From positions 1 to 64,000 of the forward strand of contig SVIG01000003.1 of the NCBI GenBank assembly GCA_015071005.1: a stretch of DNA of 64,000 nt, read 5' to 3'. Positions 48,789 through 59,193 of this stretch are shown piece by piece (within the stretch, counting starts at the first letter, position 1; each line of letters starts with the position of its first letter). The DNA comes from Clostridiales bacterium. Lineage in GTDB: Bacteria > Bacillota > Clostridia > Christensenellales > Borkfalkiaceae. The notes beneath the pieces were generated by a model. The model was not told the DNA's origin. It made no database searches and was given only the letters and a program-made list of their open reading frames with translations. Both the position numbers and the translations under genes were made by a program.

Positions 48789-49904
48789 TTAAAGTCTCGT
48801 ACCCTTTTGAATAAAGTACGGCAATTCCGCACAACCAGCAAGCGTCTTTCTATCGCTAATTACAACGTTTTTATCGGTAATTACGCAATCGAGCGACGTG
48901 TTTGCGCCTATGTAATTATCTTGCATAATGATGGAGTTTCTAACAACCGCACCCTTGCCAACTTTTACGCCGCGGAAGAGAATGGAGTTTTCCACTACCC
49001 CTTCAATTACGCAGCCGTCGGAAATCAAGGAATTCTTCACGATTGCGTCTTCGCCGTATTTAGAAGGCGCGCTATCGCGTACTTTCGTATAAATGTCACG
49101 ATCGCCAAACAACTCATCGCGCACCTCTTTGTCAAGCAATTCCATGTTGTGCTTGTAGTAAGCTTCCATGGAGTCGATACCTGCGTAATAGCCCTTGAAA
49201 TCGTATTGATAAATCTTCAAGCTATTGAGCTGTTTCACAAGGATTTCGTTTTCGAAGCTCGTGAAACCGTGCGTGACGGTATCTTCTACCGCATTCAATA
49301 AGAATTGACGGTTGATAATCATAATATTGACGAAAATATCCGCTTTCGTACCTTCGCTCATGTGCGGCGAAAGCTTGATTTCGTTTACACGACCGTCTTT
49401 ATCCGCATTGATAAGCATGAAATCGGAACGATGCCCTACTTTCCCGTGCTTGGTTACGAGCGTTATATCCGCATTCTTGCTTTCGTGATAATTGATAATA
49501 TCTGAAATATCAAACTTTGCAACGCCGTCGCAGTCGGCGAGGACTACGTATTTTTCTTTTCTGCGGCTCAAAAATCCCGTAATCGAACGGAGCGCTTCCA
49601 AGCGCGTACTATACAGTTTATCATGCTTTTCAGAGAAGGGAGGAAGAAGAATCAAACCACCGTCCTTTCTTGCCAAATCCCAATCCTTACCGCTACCGAT
49701 ATGGTCAATCAAGGAACGGTAATTGTTGTTTGTCATAAGTCCTACCGTCGTAATACCGGAATTAACCATGTTGGAAAGCGCAAAGTCGATCAAACGATAT
49801 CTACCGCCGAATGGAATGGAAGCCATCGTTCTGATGCGAACGAGTTCGGGAACGTTTTCTTCGTGCATATTAGAAAAAATAACGCCAATTGCAGATGCTG
49901 CCAT
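48789..49904 (-). CDS. glgD: ADP-glucose pyrophosphorylase-like subunit GlgD
   Basis: This is the regulatory/non-catalytic partner of GlgC in Firmicutes ADP-glucose pyrophosphorylase. The opening SAIGVIFSNMHEENVPELVRI replaces the GGQGSRL catalytic loop of GlgC, the usual mark of GlgD. The nucleotidyltransferase fold continues with IPFGGRYRLIDFALSNMVNSGI, and the C-terminal half is a left-handed beta-helix (SILFRGVKVGKGAVVRNSII). The length of 371 is normal. It lies 14 bases downstream of glgC with an AGGAGG site. Confidence 0.96.
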   Translation of the reverse strand: MAASAIGVIFSNMHEENVPELVRIRTMASIPFGGRYRLIDFALSNMVNSGITTVGLMTNNNYRSLIDHIGSGKDWDLARKDGGLILLPPFSEKHDKLYSTRLEALRSITGFLSRRKEKYVVLADCDGVAKFDISDIINYHESKNADITLVTKHGKVGHRSDFMLINADKDGRVNEIKLSPHMSEGTKADIFVNIMIINRQFLLNAVEDTVTHGFTSFENEILVKQLNSLKIYQYDFKGYYAGIDSMEAYYKHNMELLDKEVRDELFGDRDIYTKVRDSAPSKYGEDAIVKNSLISDGCVIEGVVENSILFRGVKVGKGAVVRNSIIMQDNYIGANTSLDCVITDKNVVISDRKTLAGCAELPYFIQKGTRL

Positions 49905-49918
49905 AATCTTATCCTCCT

Positions 49919-51112
49919 TTACGCCAAAATATCCGTTTCGTGTTTTTGACCTTCGGAAACGACTACGCCGTCGCCAACGGTAATGTCACGACCCAACACC
50001 ACGATTTCCGCCGTAGGATCTTTTTCTACGCCGATTTTCGCGTTCTTGCCAACCGTTACCCCTTCGTCAATAATCGAATAGGAAACGACTGCGTTTGCCT
50101 TAATTACGCTGTTTGCCAAAACAACCGCGTCTTTGACGATAGCGCCTTCTTCTACGATAACGTTGCTGCCGAGAATACAGTTTTCAACCGTGCCGTTGAT
50201 TTCGCAACCAAGCGCAATCATAGAGTTTTTAACAACGCCGTTTTTACCGATATGTTCGGGAGGCGCAAGCGGGTTTCTCGAATGGATTTTCCAAGCCTTA
50301 TCCCCTACGTCGAACTCGGGGCTTTCGCCGAGCAAGTCCATATTCGCTTGCCAAAGAGAAGCAACCGTACCAACGTCCTTCCAGTACCCGTCGAATTCAT
50401 AAGCAAACATCTTTTCGCCTGAATTAAGCATCGTGGGAAGAACATCTTTACCAAAGTCTTTGGAGGAATTCGGGTTTGCGTCATCCGCTTCCAAATAACT
50501 GAAAAGCTTTTTCGCGTTGAAGATATAAATACCCATAGAAGCAAGCGTGCTCTTCGGCTGCTTGGGTTTTTCTTCAAACTGATAAATCGAACCGTCGGGG
50601 TTCGTATTGAGGATACCGAATCTCGAAGCTTCGCTTAACGGCACGTTGATCGCCGCAATCGTACAATCTGCGCCCGTTTTCTTATGCGCGTTAAGCATCG
50701 CGGCATAGTCCATTTTATAGATGTGGTCACCCGAAAGTACGAGCACGTATTCGGGATTGTACATCTTCATAAAATGAAGGTTTTGATAAATCGCGTTTGC
50801 CGTACCTTCGTACCACGAGGAACGAGTTTTCGCCTGATACGGCGAAAGAATATGTACGCCGCCGTAAGTTCTGTCAAGATCCCACGGCTGACCGTTTCCG
50901 ATGTATTCGTTAAGAATCAACGGTTGGTACTGCGTCAGCACGCCGACAGTATCGATGCCCGAATTGATACAATTCGACAACGGGAAGTCGATAATACGGT
51001 ACTTTGCGCCAAACGCAACGGCAGGTTTTGCAATATTCGTAGTCAAGGCGTAGAGTCTGCTACCCTGTCCGCCCGCCAAGAGCATTGCAACGCATTCTTT
51101 CTTTCTTTGCAT
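49919..51112 (-). CDS. glgC: Glucose-1-phosphate adenylyltransferase
   Basis: It makes ADP-glucose from ATP and glucose-1-phosphate. The catalytic loop is [16 protein letters not shown] near the N-terminus, followed by [34 protein letters not shown], and FEEKPKQP. The C-terminal beta-helix includes [19 protein letters not shown] chose the ATG at 51112 behind AAGGGGGC; an upstream frame start at 51157 overlaps glgB. Length 397. It is second in the operon. Confidence 0.97.
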   Translation of the reverse strand: MQRKKECVAMLLAGGQGSRLYALTTNIAKPAVAFGAKYRIIDFPLSNCINSGIDTVGVLTQYQPLILNEYIGNGQPWDLDRTYGGVHILSPYQAKTRSSWYEGTANAIYQNLHFMKMYNPEYVLVLSGDHIYKMDYAAMLNAHKKTGADCTIAAINVPLSEASRFGILNTNPDGSIYQFEEKPKQPKSTLASMGIYIFNAKKLFSYLEADDANPNSSKDFGKDVLPTMLNSGEKMFAYEFDGYWKDVGTVASLWQANMDLLGESPEFDVGDKAWKIHSRNPLAPPEHIGKNGVVKNSMIALGCEINGTVENCILGSNVIVEEGAIVKDAVVLANSVIKANAVVSYSIIDEGVTVGKNAKIGVEKDPTAEIVVLGRDITVGDGVVVSEGQKHETDILA

Positions 51113-51129
51113 AATATGCCCCCTTTCGG

Positions 51130-53022
51130 TTAATTTATTTTTTCTAAATAAACGCAAGTCAGTTTCGGAATATCGAAAAGAATCGAATTTTCCCGTCCGT
51201 GACTATACGCTTTTTTCGTGTAATAAATGCGCTTTTTCATGGTTCCGCCCCCACCGAAGCGCACGGCGTCGGAATTATACAGTACTTTGTATTTTCCAGC
51301 AGGCAAGCCAAGGCGATAGTTCTTATGTTCCATACCTGAAAGATTGAGCATAACAACAATCGTTTTCCCCGATTTGTCTTTGCGTTGGTATGCGTAGAAA
51401 TTGTGACTTGAATCGTCCGCAGCCAACCATTCAAAGCCTTCCCACGAATCTTCAATTTCGTAGAGTGCAGGCGTTGTTTTATAAAGGTCGTTCAGCTCTT
51501 TGACGGCTAGCTGAAGCTTTTTATGCAAGGGATATTGCAACAAGAAATATTCAATCCCTTCTTTATAATTCCATTCCTTAAACTGCCCGATTTCCGAGCC
51601 CATGAAATGCAATTTTTTGCCCGGATGGGACATCATATAGCCAAGGAATGCACGCATTCCTGCAAACTTTTCCCAATAATCCCCTGGCATTTTACCGATT
51701 AACGACGCCTTTCCGTGTACTACTTCATCGTGAGAAATAGGCAACACGTAGTTTTCTGAAAACGCGTACATCATCGAGAATGTCAATTTATTGTGTACGT
51801 AGCTTCTATGAACGGGATCTTTTGCGATATACGATAAAACGTCGTTCATCCAGCCCATATTCCATTTGAAATTAAAACCGAGCCCACCAATATTCGTCGG
51901 ACGGGTGACCATCGGCCAAGCCGTCGATTCTTCCGCAATCATCAACGCGTTGGGGAAGTACGCGAAAACAGCTTCATTCAAACGGCGTAAAAAGGCAACC
52001 GCTTCCAAATTCTTATTTTCACCGTAAATATTCGGTACCCATTCCCCAGGCTCTTTATCGTAATCCAAATAAAGCATAGAAGCAACGGCGTCCACGCGCA
52101 GTCCATCCACGTGGAAATATTCCAAAAGGAATACTGCACTCGAAATCAAGAAGGACAGCACCTCATTCCTACCGTAATCGAACTTTCTCGTGCCCCAACC
52201 CCTATTTTCCATTCGATCCCATTGCGAAGCCTCATACAAAGGCTCGCCGTCGAATTCATATAAGCCGAACGCATCTTTAGGAAAATGCGCGGGTACCCAG
52301 TCCAAAATTACGCCGATCCCCGCTTTATGAAAGGAATCCACGAGATACATAAAATCGTGTGGCGTACCCAATCTTGACGTAATAGCAAAATACCCCGTCA
52401 CTTGATACCCCCACGATCCATCGAAAGGATGCTCAGTGACAGGCATAAATTCAACGTGCGTAAAGCCCATTTCTTTAACGTAAGCAACCAACTCTTTTGC
52501 AAGCTCACGATAGGTATAATAAGAGCCATCCTCGTGCAGCTTCCAAGAAAGTAAATTTACTTCGTAAACGTTCATTGGCGAGGCATAAATATTAGTACGC
52601 TTTTGCTTGTCCAAATATGCCTTATCCGACCATTTATAGCCGTTTATATTATATAATTTTGATGCATTCGAAGCCGTAGCGTCAGGCGTTTCCGCATGGT
52701 AAGCGTAAGGGTCAGCCTTATAAAGCATTCTGCCGTCCCTTGTCAAAACGCAATACTTATACGTATCAAACTGCTTCAAACCAGGAATAAACAGCTCGAA
52801 AGTTTCCCCGTCAATCATGCGTTGCATGATATGGGATTCCGTATTCCAACTGTTAAAATCCCCAATAACGGAAACTCTTTCCGCTCTCGGTGCCCAAACG
52901 CGGAAAACGTACCCTTTTTTCTTATTAACAACAGCAGGATGCGCGCCTAAAAGCTGGTGCGCCTTAAAGTTTTCACCGTGATGGAATAAATGCAAAGGTA
53001 AATCCGTTTCAAATACGCTCAT
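51130..53022 (-). CDS. glgB: 1,4-alpha-glucan branching enzyme
   Basis: This GH13 enzyme introduces alpha-1,6 branches into glycogen. An N-terminal CBM48 domain ([20 protein letters not shown]) precedes the catalytic barrel with [29 protein letters not shown] (nucleophile Asp), [10 protein letters not shown] (acid/base Glu) and [12 protein letters not shown] (Asp). The all-beta C-terminal domain is complete. Length 630 is standard. AGGAGG lies before the ATG. It is the first gene of the operon, behind a consensus promoter. Confidence 0.97.
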   Translation of the reverse strand: MSVFETDLPLHLFHHGENFKAHQLLGAHPAVVNKKKGYVFRVWAPRAERVSVIGDFNSWNTESHIMQRMIDGETFELFIPGLKQFDTYKYCVLTRDGRMLYKADPYAYHAETPDATASNASKLYNINGYKWSDKAYLDKQKRTNIYASPMNVYEVNLLSWKLHEDGSYYTYRELAKELVAYVKEMGFTHVEFMPVTEHPFDGSWGYQVTGYFAITSRLGTPHDFMYLVDSFHKAGIGVILDWVPAHFPKDAFGLYEFDGEPLYEASQWDRMENRGWGTRKFDYGRNEVLSFLISSAVFLLEYFHVDGLRVDAVASMLYLDYDKEPGEWVPNIYGENKNLEAVAFLRRLNEAVFAYFPNALMIAEESTAWPMVTRPTNIGGLGFNFKWNMGWMNDVLSYIAKDPVHRSYVHNKLTFSMMYAFSENYVLPISHDEVVHGKASLIGKMPGDYWEKFAGMRAFLGYMMSHPGKKLHFMGSEIGQFKEWNYKEGIEYFLLQYPLHKKLQLAVKELNDLYKTTPALYEIEDSWEGFEWLAADDSSHNFYAYQRKDKSGKTIVVMLNLSGMEHKNYRLGLPAGKYKVLYNSDAVRFGGGGTMKKRIYYTKKAYSHGRENSILFDIPKLTCVYLEKIN

Positions 53023-53051
53023 CTCAAACCTCCTACCGTTTTAACGTAGAC

Positions 53052-53108
53052 AAAATATATTTTGCTTCACTTACGCAATATTATACTACATTCTTTTGAT
53101 TTTTTCAA
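53052..53108 (-). promoter_or_regulatory. Promoter of the glg operon
   Basis: On the minus strand TTGAAA (53103-53108), 17 bases, TATAAT (53080-53085). The leader contains the palindrome AAAATATATTTT at 53052-53063, a possible operator. Confidence 0.8.
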
Positions 53109-53231
53109 TAGTATTTTTCACTTTTTTTCAACTTTTTTATTATAAATAAAAGTTTTTTACTTCGATCGTTGATTTTTTCTTAAATCATTTTAAAAAAAAA
53201 TTACTGCAATCTTATTAAATCACGTTGGTTC

Positions 53232-53290
53232 TATGCCTAACATAATAATTATGCCTCGCGCAACATAATACCTATGTTTGACGTAGTACA
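53232..53290. repeat. Repeat family B, degenerate composite copy
   Basis: ACATAATAATTATGC at 53240-53254 repeats 29198-29212 exactly. The stretch 53265-53286 (ATAATACCTATGT core) matches 10225-10246 in the BaiN-like gene at 20 of 22 positions and ends in the GACGTAGTA flank seen in the other copies. The rest of 53109-53231 is AT-rich and I see nothing in it. Confidence 0.6.
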
Positions 53291-53311
53291 TAAAACTAAA
53301 TCCTCTTTTTT

Positions 53312-53344
53312 ATAATAAAAATCCCCGAATTTTACACTCGGGGA
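53312..53344 (-). terminator. Terminator of the polA-coaE operon
   Basis: TCCCCGA (53322-53328) pairs with TCGGGGA (53338-53344). On the minus strand the stem is followed by ATTTTTATT. Confidence 0.75.
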
Positions 53345-53372
53345 AATGGCTGTTATTTTAATCATTTTTTAC

Positions 53373-53395
53373 TGTTTCACGGACAATGTTTCACG
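53373..53395 (-). repeat. Repeat family A, copy 3
   Basis: On the minus strand this reads CGTGAAAC, seven bases, GTGAAACA, the same 23-base layout as the copies near 9.7 kb. It lies five bases after the coaE stop. Confidence 0.6.
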
Positions 53396-53399
53396 TAAA

Positions 53400-53993
53400 C
53401 TAAATAAGCGTATTCAAAAATTCATTGATTTTTGCTTTTAAGCAATCAGTCGTGTCGTTATTGAAAATTTGATATGCGTGGATTTTTTTGATATGATTTT
53501 CCCCTTCTTCGGTATCGTAGGGAAATTGCGCATCCATTCGAGCAAGAATGTCCGCTTTAGAAAGTGCGTCTCTTGCCGCAATGGCTTTTACTCGATCTTC
53601 CTTCCGTCTTTGTACGACAAGGATTTTTTCGAATAGATGCTCATATCCACACTCAAACAAAAGCGGCACTTCAGCAAAGACGATAGAATCGTTGCTATTA
53701 TCCATATACGCATTCAGCTTTTCCATAATAAGCGGATGGGCAATTTGATTTAATCGATTCAATTTTTGGGAGTTGTTAAAAACGATGGCTGCAAGTAATT
53801 TGCGATTGATTTCACCTTTTTCAATGCAAGAAGGAAACTCTTTTCCAACTTGCTGAATATATGTGGGCGAACTAATTACTTCCTTATAGATTTCATCGCA
53901 AGAATATACGGTATAGCCTTTTTCACGTAGGATTTTTGCGACAATCGACTTTCCGCTGCCAATCCCCCCTGTTATTGCTATTTTTTGTTTCAT
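53400..53993 (-). CDS. coaE: Dephospho-CoA kinase
   Basis: It adds the 3'-phosphate in the last step of coenzyme A synthesis. The P-loop is TGGIGSGKS at residues 8-16, followed by the CoA-binding SCDEIYKEVI and QIAHPLI, and the lid-region VVQRRKEDRVKAIAARD. The length of 197 is normal. It is downstream of polA, the usual Firmicutes order, with a spacer occupied by two family A repeats. The ribosome site is not strong. Confidence 0.96.
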   Translation of the reverse strand: MKQKIAITGGIGSGKSIVAKILREKGYTVYSCDEIYKEVISSPTYIQQVGKEFPSCIEKGEINRKLLAAIVFNNSQKLNRLNQIAHPLIMEKLNAYMDNSNDSIVFAEVPLLFECGYEHLFEKILVVQRRKEDRVKAIAARDALSKADILARMDAQFPYDTEEGENHIKKIHAYQIFNNDTTDCLKAKINEFLNTLI

Positions 53994-54024
53994 TATAGTC
54001 TTTCCTTATTCCAAAAATAAGTCT

Positions 54025-54079
54025 TGTTTCACAATTATAGTTTCACAAATGCTGTGTATGAAACGGCATTTGTGAAACG
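54025..54079. repeat. Repeat family A, copies 4 and 5 forming an inverted pair
   Basis: Copy 4 (54025-54047, minus orientation) matches 9734-9756 at 22 of 23 positions. Copy 5 (54057-54079, plus orientation) has the same TGAAAC, seven bases, GTGAAAC layout. GTTTCACAAATGC (54040-54052) and GCATTTGTGAAAC (54066-54078) form a perfect 13-bp inverted repeat between polA and coaE. Confidence 0.7.
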
Positions 54080-54084
54080 TTATA

Positions 54085-56664
54085 TTATTTTGTGTCGTAC
54101 CAACTTCTACCAACGTTGACTTCGACGGTCAAAGGAATGCGCAATTTTACGGCGTTTTCCATTTCCTCTTTTAGAATTTTGGATACTTCGTCCGCTTCTT
54201 CTATCGGGCAATCGATTACAAGCTCGTCGTGCACCTGCAAAACGAGTTTTGCTTTATAATTCCCCTGTTTCAAGGCTTTGTCAACGCCGATCATTGCAAG
54301 CTTTATAATGTCAGCACTTGATCCTTGTAAAGGCATATTCATTGCGGCGCGTTCGCCAAATGATCGCACGTTAAAATTGGAAGAACGAAGTTCGTTAATT
54401 ACGCGGCGTCTACCCAACAGAGTTTCAATATAGCCGTCGTTTTTTGCATTTTCGACGTTCTTTTGCATATATTCCTTTACGTCGGAATAGGTTTCAAAGT
54501 ATTTATCGATATATTCCTTGGCTTTTTTCGCGCTAATCCCTAAGTCTTGCGATAAACCAAACGCGCTGATGCCGTAAATAATACCGAAATTAACGGCTTT
54601 TGCGCTACGGCGCATATCCGAAGTAACTTCTTCAAGCGGCACGTCAAACACCTGCGACGCCGTCAAAGCGTGAATGTCGCGCCCTGCGCAATAAGCTTCT
54701 ACAAGCTCTTTACAAGCGGAAAAATGCGCTAAAAGTCGGAGTTCGATTTGAGAATAGTCCGCGTCGATTAAAACGTTTTGAGGACTTGCGGTAAAGAGTT
54801 TGCGAAGCTCGCGTCCTTCCGGCGTTCGAATGGGAATATTTTGAAGGTTGGGATTTGCGCTGGAAAGGCGTCCCGTTTGCGTGTTGCATTGATTATAGGT
54901 CGTGTGTACTTTTCCATTGACAAGCAATGGCTTAAACCCTTCAATATAGGTCGAATTGATCTTTTGAATCTTTCTATATCGAAGAATATGACGCACTATT
55001 TCATGTTCGTCGGCGTACTTTTCCAGTTCTTCCGCCGTGGTTTTGTAGTTTTTACTTTCCTTGGTTTTCTTTGTTCCCAAGCCGATTGCAAGCTTTTCAA
55101 ACAAGATTTTTCCCAACTGTTGCGTCGAGTTTACGTTAAATTCCTCCCCTGCAAGCTCGTAAATTTTTTGTACGGTAGCCTTTAATTCGGCGTTATATTG
55201 CTCGGAAAAGATTTTCAAAGCACGCTCGTCAACACATACACCCTGCCGTTCCATGTCAAAAAGGATGCGCACAAGCGGCAATTCTACGTCGTTATAAAGG
55301 GTCTTTTCTTGTTCGCGCAATTTTGCGTAGTAGCTATCGTAGAGATAGGTCAAGCCCCACGCCGTATTTTTTTCGGGTAAACCATGATATTGTAAGCAAA
55401 AAGCTAAACTGTCGGAATTGCTCAAACCGTCCGCCAAGCATTTCAAAATTGAAACGTCGTCAAAGTCCGCTAAAAACTCGATATTCAGATCGTTTAAGCG
55501 ATGCATCAAATCCTTTGTGTTGTAAGCTATAAGGCTATTTTTCTCTTCAAAAATGGCTTTCAAAAGTGGTTCGAGCTGATAATCGTAATAGCCAACGTCC
55601 AAAAGCCCCGTCTTAAGCGGGAAAACATATTCCTTTGCCGTATTATCCTTAGAAAAAGCAAAGCGCAGACTATCGTTTTCCCAAACAACGGCAATTTTTT
55701 CTTTATTATTGCGTATATATTCGATTGCCGAAGTAATATTTTCGGGCAAAACTTCTTCAATTTTATTGGGAATTGCAATCGTTTCGTTTGTATCGTTTGT
55801 TTCTTCGGTCGCTTCTTCAAAAATGTTTTGCGAAAGCAAGCTCTTGAATTCCAATGCAGTAAAACGTTCTTTTACCTTATAAGGGAATGGCATTTTGAAT
55901 ACGCATTCAGAAAGCGTAAGCTCAATCGGCGAATGGATATTGATCGTTGCGAGTTCTTTTGAGAAATACGCGTCTTGTTTGCCTTCGGAAAGCTTCTTAT
56001 TCATTGCGCCGGTAATCTCGTCGATATGCGCATAAATACCGTCCAAATCGCCGTATTTTTCCAAAAGCGTATAAGCGGATTTTTCCCCTACGCCCGCAAC
56101 GCCAGGGATATTATCCGATTTATCCCCCATAAGCGCTTTGAGTTCAATAACCTGCGCAGGCGTAATACCGAGTTCATCGTGGAAATTCTCGGCAGAAAGC
56201 TCTAAAAGATCGCTCACGCCTTTTCGCGTAAAGCATACGTTCGTGCTCTCATCGATAAGTTGATATGCGTCGCGATCCCCCGTATAAATATACGTTTGCA
56301 AACTAAAACGTTTTGCGAGAGTGCCGATAATATCGTCCGCTTCATACCCCGCCTTTTCACATATACAAACGTTCATGGCAGACAACACGTCTTTCAAAAT
56401 AGGAAACTGTTTGCAAAGATCTTCGGGCATAGGTTTGCGCCCTGCCTTATAGGAATCGTACAATTCATGACGAAAAGTCGGCGCATGTACGTCGAAAGCG
56501 ACAACGATATGAGTCGGCTTTTTATCCGAAACAATTTTCAAGAGTAGCTTTACAAAACCAAAAACGGCATTCGTTGGAAGCCCGTCTTTCGTTGTAAACA
56601 CGGGCGTTGCATAAAATGCGCGGTTTAATAAGCTATTGCCGTCGATTAACACCAATTTTTCCAT
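54085..56664 (-). CDS. polA: DNA polymerase I
   Basis: This enzyme handles repair and Okazaki-fragment maturation. The 859 residues hold a 5' nuclease domain (1-290: LVIDGNS-like LVLIDGNSLLNRAFYA, GYEADDIIGTLAK, GDRDAYQL, GDKSDNIPGV). A degenerate 3'-5' exonuclease domain (about 305-460) lacks the DxE motif, so proofreading is presumably lost as in other Gram-positives. The polymerase domain shows DADYSQIELRLLAH (motif A), RRSAKAVNFGIIYG (motif B) and QVHDELVID (motif C). AAGGAA lies before the ATG. Confidence 0.97.
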   Translation of the reverse strand: MEKLVLIDGNSLLNRAFYATPVFTTKDGLPTNAVFGFVKLLLKIVSDKKPTHIVVAFDVHAPTFRHELYDSYKAGRKPMPEDLCKQFPILKDVLSAMNVCICEKAGYEADDIIGTLAKRFSLQTYIYTGDRDAYQLIDESTNVCFTRKGVSDLLELSAENFHDELGITPAQVIELKALMGDKSDNIPGVAGVGEKSAYTLLEKYGDLDGIYAHIDEITGAMNKKLSEGKQDAYFSKELATINIHSPIELTLSECVFKMPFPYKVKERFTALEFKSLLSQNIFEEATEETNDTNETIAIPNKIEEVLPENITSAIEYIRNNKEKIAVVWENDSLRFAFSKDNTAKEYVFPLKTGLLDVGYYDYQLEPLLKAIFEEKNSLIAYNTKDLMHRLNDLNIEFLADFDDVSILKCLADGLSNSDSLAFCLQYHGLPEKNTAWGLTYLYDSYYAKLREQEKTLYNDVELPLVRILFDMERQGVCVDERALKIFSEQYNAELKATVQKIYELAGEEFNVNSTQQLGKILFEKLAIGLGTKKTKESKNYKTTAEELEKYADEHEIVRHILRYRKIQKINSTYIEGFKPLLVNGKVHTTYNQCNTQTGRLSSANPNLQNIPIRTPEGRELRKLFTASPQNVLIDADYSQIELRLLAHFSACKELVEAYCAGRDIHALTASQVFDVPLEEVTSDMRRSAKAVNFGIIYGISAFGLSQDLGISAKKAKEYIDKYFETYSDVKEYMQKNVENAKNDGYIETLLGRRRVINELRSSNFNVRSFGERAAMNMPLQGSSADIIKLAMIGVDKALKQGNYKAKLVLQVHDELVIDCPIEEADEVSKILKEEMENAVKLRIPLTVEVNVGRSWYDTK

Positions 56665-56695
56665 AAATCCAATTCCTTAAATTCAGTATATCTAT

Positions 56696-56724
56696 ATTTT
56701 ACCACGAAAAAACGAAAATCGCAA
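56696..56724 (-). promoter_or_regulatory. Promoter of polA-coaE
   Basis: On the minus strand TTGCGA (56719-56724), 17 bases, TAAAAT (56696-56701). Confidence 0.65.
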
Positions 56725-56784
56725 GAGTTTATAAAAATCTTTGAAAAAAGATTTGAAATTTTCTAAAAACCCCCTGATAAACGC

Positions 56785-56813
56785 TTGATTTTTTTCAAAC
56801 AATCCATTATAAT
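56785..56813 (+). promoter_or_regulatory. Promoter of tRNA-Leu
   Basis: TTGATT at 56785-56790, 17 bases, TATAAT at 56808-56813, 21 bases ahead of the mature tRNA. Confidence 0.8.
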
Positions 56814-56834
56814 AAAAAAGCTTTCATAAGAAAC

Positions 56835-56921
56835 GCCGCTGTGGTGGAATTGGCAGACGCGTCGGACTCAAAATCCGATGGTAGCGATACCGTGTCGGTT
56901 CGACTCCGACCAGCGGCACCA
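56835..56921 (+). tRNA. tRNA-Leu (anticodon CAA)
   Basis: The sequence folds as a class II tRNA of 87 bases. The acceptor GCCGCTG pairs with CAGCGGC. The anticodon stem CGGA/TCCG holds CTCAAAA with anticodon CAA. A variable arm follows, and the T arm contains GTTCGACTC. The 3' CCA is encoded. GTGGTGGAATTGGCAGACGC is the typical tRNA-Leu D-arm region. Confidence 0.97.
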
Positions 56922-56960
56922 AAATAAAGTCAAATCGTTTGATTTGACTTTATTTTTTTA
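56922..56960 (+). terminator. Terminator of tRNA-Leu
   Basis: A perfect 15-bp stem (56922-56936 with 56941-56955) and a GTTT loop, followed by T. Confidence 0.92.
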
Positions 56961-57002
56961 TTAAAATGAAGACGAAATTTTTGCGATATCCTTCCTATTA
57001 AA

Positions 57003-57035
57003 CGATAAAAAACCACCCGCTAAAAACGGGTGGTT
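57003..57035 (-). terminator. Terminator of the phosphotransferase gene
   Basis: AACCACCCG (57011-57019) pairs with CGGGTGGTT (57027-57035). A run of T follows on the minus strand. Confidence 0.88.
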
Positions 57036-57042
57036 ATTAAAT

Positions 57043-58137
<1,095 letters not shown>

Positions 58138-58244
58138 TCATTATACTATGTTTTTTGAAAAATTCAATAGAAATTATTTCATGGTTATTTGGGATTCTTT
58201 CGCAGCTAAAGGCTTTGAAATATTCAAACATTACCTTAAATTGT

Positions 58245-58273
58245 TTTACAAACTCAAATTTATTTGTTATAAT
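58245..58273 (+). promoter_or_regulatory. Leaderless promoter of the AraC-type regulator
   Basis: TTTACA at 58245-58250, 17 bases, TATAAT at 58268-58273, six bases, then ATG at 58280. Transcription would begin at the start codon, and no ribosome site is present. Confidence 0.78.
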
Positions 58274-58279
58274 GTAATT

Positions 58280-59161
58280 ATGAATAAGTCAACCAAGAAA
58301 TTTTATATGCATAAAATATCCAATCTTTTGAACGTGCAAAAGATCGTCACGATCCATTATCAAACGCTTGGAAAAAACTACGTTTTCCCCGAAGAGGAGC
58401 ACGATTTTTGGGAAATCAACTATGCGGACAAGGGCAACGTTTTTGTTGGACTTGACGGGGAAAAAGTCGAGCTGAAACAAGGCGAAATGCTTTTTATTAA
58501 GCCTAATCAACCGCATTTTATGGAAAGCGGAAACAAAGAGCCGCACGTATTCATTATTTCCTTTGCTTGCCGTTCGGAATCTATGAATTTTTTCTCGGAA
58601 AAGAAATATGCCGTGCCTGAAAATTACCGATATTTACTGCAAAATATAATGTCGGAAGCGGAAGATACGTTTGATTTACCCGAGTTTGATCCAAACTTAA
58701 ACGCCTTAAAATTACGCGAAAATCCCAATCTTGGCGGCGAACAAATCATTAAAAATTCCCTTGAAACCCTACTTATTTATTTACTGCGCGCTGCGCAAAA
58801 CCGCGCGCACACGCAAGAATTCTTCGTTTCTAAAATCGCGGACTCTTCCGAGCTTGAAGATGAAATCGTGCGTATACTTAATTCGAAAATATACGGCAAA
58901 TTCACACTTGCGGATTTAAGCAATGAGCTCCACTACGGTACGACAAGACTTTGCACCTTTTTCAAAGAAAAAACAGGAAAGAGTATTTATCAAACTTATT
59001 TGAAATTAAAAATTGACGAGGCAAAGCGCCTTATTCGTAAGCATAAGAATTTCTCGGAGATTGCGGATATGCTTTGTTTTGACTCTATTTCCACCTTTGC
59101 CTTCGTATTCAAAAAATACGTGGGTATGACGCCGAGTGAATATCGAAACAGTATTAAATAA
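58280..59161 (+). CDS. AraC-family transcriptional regulator with cupin domain
   Basis: This 293-residue regulator has an N-terminal AraC-type cupin (about 20-110, HDFWEINYADKGNVFVGLDG...LFIKPNQPHFMES), probably the effector domain. The C-terminal double helix-turn-helix (about 195-293) includes FTLADLSNELHYGTTRLCTFFK and FSEIADMLCFDSISTFAFVFKK, closing on YVGMTPSEYRNS. The frame is open back to 58040, but the promoter at 58245-58273 fixes the start at 58280. It is transcribed away from the NahK-like kinase and may sense a sugar, which is inferred from context only. Confidence 0.92.
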   Translation: MNKSTKKFYMHKISNLLNVQKIVTIHYQTLGKNYVFPEEEHDFWEINYADKGNVFVGLDGEKVELKQGEMLFIKPNQPHFMESGNKEPHVFIISFACRSESMNFFSEKKYAVPENYRYLLQNIMSEAEDTFDLPEFDPNLNALKLRENPNLGGEQIIKNSLETLLIYLLRAAQNRAHTQEFFVSKIADSSELEDEIVRILNSKIYGKFTLADLSNELHYGTTRLCTFFKEKTGKSIYQTYLKLKIDEAKRLIRKHKNFSEIADMLCFDSISTFAFVFKKYVGMTPSEYRNSIK

Positions 59162-59193
59162 AAAGAAGCAAACCGATTTCGGTTTGCTTCTTT
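59162..59193. terminator. Bidirectional terminator, AraC gene / ABC exporter
   Basis: A 14-bp stem AAAGAAGCAAACCG and complement (59162-59175, 59180-59193), with A and T runs on either side, separates convergent genes. Confidence 0.9.
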
